Shown one piece after another: positions 61,990 to 64,000 of a stretch of DNA of 64,000 nucleotides. The translations under genes and the position numbers were made by a program. The notes under the pieces were generated by a model. The model saw only the letters and a program-made list of their open reading frames with translations. It was not told the origin of the DNA and did not search any database. The stretch spans positions 1-64,000 of the forward strand of contig NZ_LNTU01000034.1 in assembly GCF_001558695.1 (NCBI RefSeq), written 5' to 3'. Position 1 is the stretch's first letter. The number at the start of each line of letters is the position of its first letter. Origin of the DNA: Paramesorhizobium deserti (GTDB taxonomy: Bacteria; Pseudomonadota; Alphaproteobacteria; Rhizobiales; Rhizobiaceae).

Positions 61990-62757
61990 ATGGCTGATGC
62001 GATCGCGGTTGCGGACGTTGAAATTCCGGTCAGGATCACCAATGGGCACGGCAAGAGCCCAGTGCTGCTGCTCTGCGATCATGCATCAAACCATATTCCC
62101 TCGGGCTTCGACACCCTGGGGCTGACAAAGAAAGATCTGCAGCGTCATATCGCCTGGGATCCCGGCGCCCTGGGCGTGGCACGAGAAATGAGCCGCCTTC
62201 TAGACGCTCCCTTGGTCGAATCCTGCATCTCACGCCTCATAGTCGACTGCAATCGGCCTCTTGATGCGCCCGATCTTGTCCCGAGCTTGAGCGAATTGAC
62301 GAATATTCCCGGCAACATGCATTTGAGCGAAAGCGAGATCGCCGAACGGGTGGTGTTGGCCCATGCGCCCTACCACGCGGCAATCGAAGCGCTTGTCGCA
62401 TCGCGCATCGCCGCCGGCATTCCGCCCGTTCTCGTCGCCATCCACACGTTCACGCCCGTCTATCGCGGCGAGGAACGCCCTTGGCATGTCGGTATCATCC
62501 ATGACGATGATACCAGGCTCGCCGCACCAATCATTGCCGGATTGCAGGCGATGGCGGGCCTTTGCGTCGGGATAAACCAGCCCTATTCGCCAGCCGACCG
62601 GGTCTATTATACGCTTGAGCGACACGCGCAGGCCAAACAGTTGAAGGCGGTCATGATCGAAATCCGCAACGATCTCGTGACCACTGAGCAACAGGAAAAA
62701 CAATGGGGCGAGAGGCTCGCCCGCATTCTGGGAGAGGTCGAAGGAGAAGTTTTATAA
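61990..62757 (+). CDS. N-formylglutamate amidohydrolase family protein
   Basis: 255 residues. Family blocks are visible: LLLCDHASNHIPSGFDTLGL (near 28), HIAWDPGALGVA (near 55), SRLIVDCNRP (near 80) and AIHTFTPVYRGEERPWHVGI (near 155). Classical members hydrolyse N-formyl-glutamate in histidine breakdown, but no hut genes are nearby and the family includes other N-acyl amino-acid hydrolases. Divergent from the RpiR regulator and 61 bp before an APC permease, suggesting uptake and hydrolysis of an amino-acid derivative. Confidence 0.85.
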   Translation: MADAIAVADVEIPVRITNGHGKSPVLLLCDHASNHIPSGFDTLGLTKKDLQRHIAWDPGALGVAREMSRLLDAPLVESCISRLIVDCNRPLDAPDLVPSLSELTNIPGNMHLSESEIAERVVLAHAPYHAAIEALVASRIAAGIPPVLVAIHTFTPVYRGEERPWHVGIIHDDDTRLAAPIIAGLQAMAGLCVGINQPYSPADRVYYTLERHAQAKQLKAVMIEIRNDLVTTEQQEKQWGERLARILGEVEGEVL

Positions 62758-62818
62758 CCGCCGGTCCGGCGGACATGAATGCACTGACGTCAACCAACCA
62801 ATTGACAGGGGAATGAAA

Positions 62819-64000
62819 ATGGCAAGTGCAGACAAGAAAGTGGTCGGCAGCGTTGCTTATCAGACGCGCGACAAGAGCTATTTCGAAAGCCGGCAGCTCG
62901 TGCGCCATGCCAATGCGTGGCATCTCTGGGCGCTCGGCGTCGGCGCGGTGATATCAGGCCATTTCTCCGGCTGGAACGGCGGCCTCACCCAGGGTGGCTG
63001 GGGCGGCATGTTCATCGCCACCATCATCATCGCCATCATGTATCTGGGGCTGACCTTTGCGATTGCCGAAATGTCGCCCGCCCTGCCCCACACAGGTGCG
63101 GCCTATTCCTTCGCCCGCACATCGATGGGGCCATGGGGTGGCTTCCTCACGGGGCTGGCGGAAAATGTCGAATATGTGCTGACGCCCGCCGTCATCGTCT
63201 TCTTCATCGGTTCTTATCTCACCGGTATTTTCGGCACCACGCCGGAATTCCAGCCGGTCTGGTGGATCGCGGCTTATATCGTCTTTCTCGGGCTCAACAT
63301 CTGGGGCGTGGCGCTTTCCTTCCGGGTGACGCTTGTTGTCACCATCCTCGCCCTGCTCTGCCTCGTCGTGTTCTGGATTTCGGCCCTCGGCCATATCGAC
63401 TTTTCACGCTGGGCGTTGAACATCGGGCCCGGCGGCGTCGAACTGCCTGACGGCAACGGACCTTTCCTGCCGAACGGTATTGGCGGCGCGCTCGCGGCCC
63501 TGCCCTTCGCCGTCTGGCTGTTCCTTGCCATCGAGCAATTGCCGCTTGCCGCTGAAGAATCGATCGACCCGAAGCGCGATATGCCGAGGGGAATCATCCT
63601 TGGCATGCTGACGCTGATCGTCTCCGCCTTCGCCATCCTCACCCTCAACCCGTCGGTATCGGGCATCGGCTCCTTCGCACTCGGCTCTTCAGGCGAGCCC
63701 TTGCTCGATGGCTTCAAGGCGATCTATGGCGAAGGCATTGCCAAGGGACTGGCGCTTGTCGCGGTTCTGGGCCTCATCGCCTCGTTCCACACCATCATCT
63801 TCGCGCAAGGGCGGCAGATCTATTCGCTGAGCCGCGCCGGCTATTTCCCGACCTTCCTGTCGGTGACGCATGGCACCCGCAAGACCCCGCATGTCGCCAT
63901 GATCGGCGGTGCACTCCTCGGTCTGGCCGTGATCCTCACCCTCTGGTTCCTGCTTGGTGAGGAAAGAGGCGGCGCGGCCATCGGCTTCACGCTGCTCAAC
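62819..64000 (+). CDS. APC-family amino acid/ethanolamine permease (3' end beyond window)
   Basis: Open reading frame of 394 codons from ATG 62819 to the window end, no stop. The N-terminus (RQLVRHANAWHLWALGVGAVISGHFSGWN) and helices with MYLGLTFAIAEMSPALPHTGAAYSFAR, LAENVEYVLTPAVIVFFIGSY and VWLFLAIEQLPLAAEESIDPKRDMPRG are typical of EAT-type ethanolamine/amino-acid permeases. AGGGGA precedes the start. Full-length relatives are about 450-480 residues, so roughly 60-80 residues are missing. It is probably co-transcribed with the amidohydrolase. Confidence 0.88.
   Translation, partial: MASADKKVVGSVAYQTRDKSYFESRQLVRHANAWHLWALGVGAVISGHFSGWNGGLTQGGWGGMFIATIIIAIMYLGLTFAIAEMSPALPHTGAAYSFARTSMGPWGGFLTGLAENVEYVLTPAVIVFFIGSYLTGIFGTTPEFQPVWWIAAYIVFLGLNIWGVALSFRVTLVVTILALLCLVVFWISALGHIDFSRWALNIGPGGVELPDGNGPFLPNGIGGALAALPFAVWLFLAIEQLPLAAEESIDPKRDMPRGIILGMLTLIVSAFAILTLNPSVSGIGSFALGSSGEPLLDGFKAIYGEGIAKGLALVAVLGLIASFHTIIFAQGRQIYSLSRAGYFPTFLSVTHGTRKTPHVAMIGGALLGLAVILTLWFLLGEERGGAAIGFTLLN

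Overview
The window looks like chromosome 2 of a Brucellaceae member, most likely an Ochrobactrum-type Brucella. Supporting signs are a complete alphaproteobacterial flagellar cluster with Rhizobiales-only parts (flbT, flaF, motC, motE, an FtcR/Rem-type regulator, a DUF1217 protein), a VjbR-like LuxR regulator directly beside it, a divergent znuA / znuCB-zur zinc locus, and rhizobial-style palindromic repeats. An intact acyl-homoserine-lactone (AHL) synthase gene argues against a classical Brucella species, where none is known. GC content is high throughout. I see no tRNA, rRNA, CRISPR array, prophage, integrase or transposase.

Layout. (1) 0.1-10.6 kb: amino-sugar catabolism. A leftward sugar ABC importer operon (MurQ-like SIS protein, binding protein, two permeases, Gfo/Idh/MocA oxidoreductase, ATPase) faces a rightward operon (BadF-type kinase, GntR regulator, SIS deaminase, nagA). 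Together they look like PTS-independent uptake and degradation of GlcNAc/MurNAc-type sugars. (2) 10.7-14.5 kb: an Rrf2 regulator with a Cys cluster, then zinc uptake (znuA divergent from znuC-znuB-zur, with a Zur-box-like palindrome between). (3) 14.7-15.7 kb: AHL synthase, then a PilZ-domain gene. (4) 15.7-49.8 kb: flagellar cluster, mostly leftward (orf159-flgN-flgJ-orf123-fliR-flhA; fliQ-flgD-flbT-flaF-flgL-flgK-flgE; ftcR; SLT-fliK-motC-motB-fliH-fliF; fliC; fliP-fliL-flgH-motE-flgI-flgA-flgG-fliE-flgC-flgB; orf192-fliI-flgF-DUF1217) and rightward from 45 kb (motA-fliM-orf163-fliN-fliG-flhB). No chemotaxis genes are present. (5) 49.9-55.2 kb: an unknown gene, vjbR-like luxR, and tetR divergent from an EmrAB-type efflux pair with two identical 14-bp operators. 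(6) 55.4-59.4 kb: a PotABCD/Fbp-type ABC importer. (7) 59.4-64 kb: gnd, an RpiR regulator, an N-formylglutamate amidohydrolase-like enzyme, and an APC permease cut by the window end.

The most interesting unexplained signal is a 17-bp element, two TTCGC-like hexamers flanking GCAAG (an 11-bp direct-repeat period). It sits about 40-70 bp upstream of the first gene of six flagellar transcription units (flhA, flgE, fliF, flgB, DUF1217/flgF, motA). The 11-bp direct-repeat geometry is what OmpR/PhoB-type regulators bind, so it is a candidate FtcR box. The second is the physical linkage of an AHL synthase, a PilZ protein, the flagellar regulon and a VjbR-type receptor within about 36 kb.
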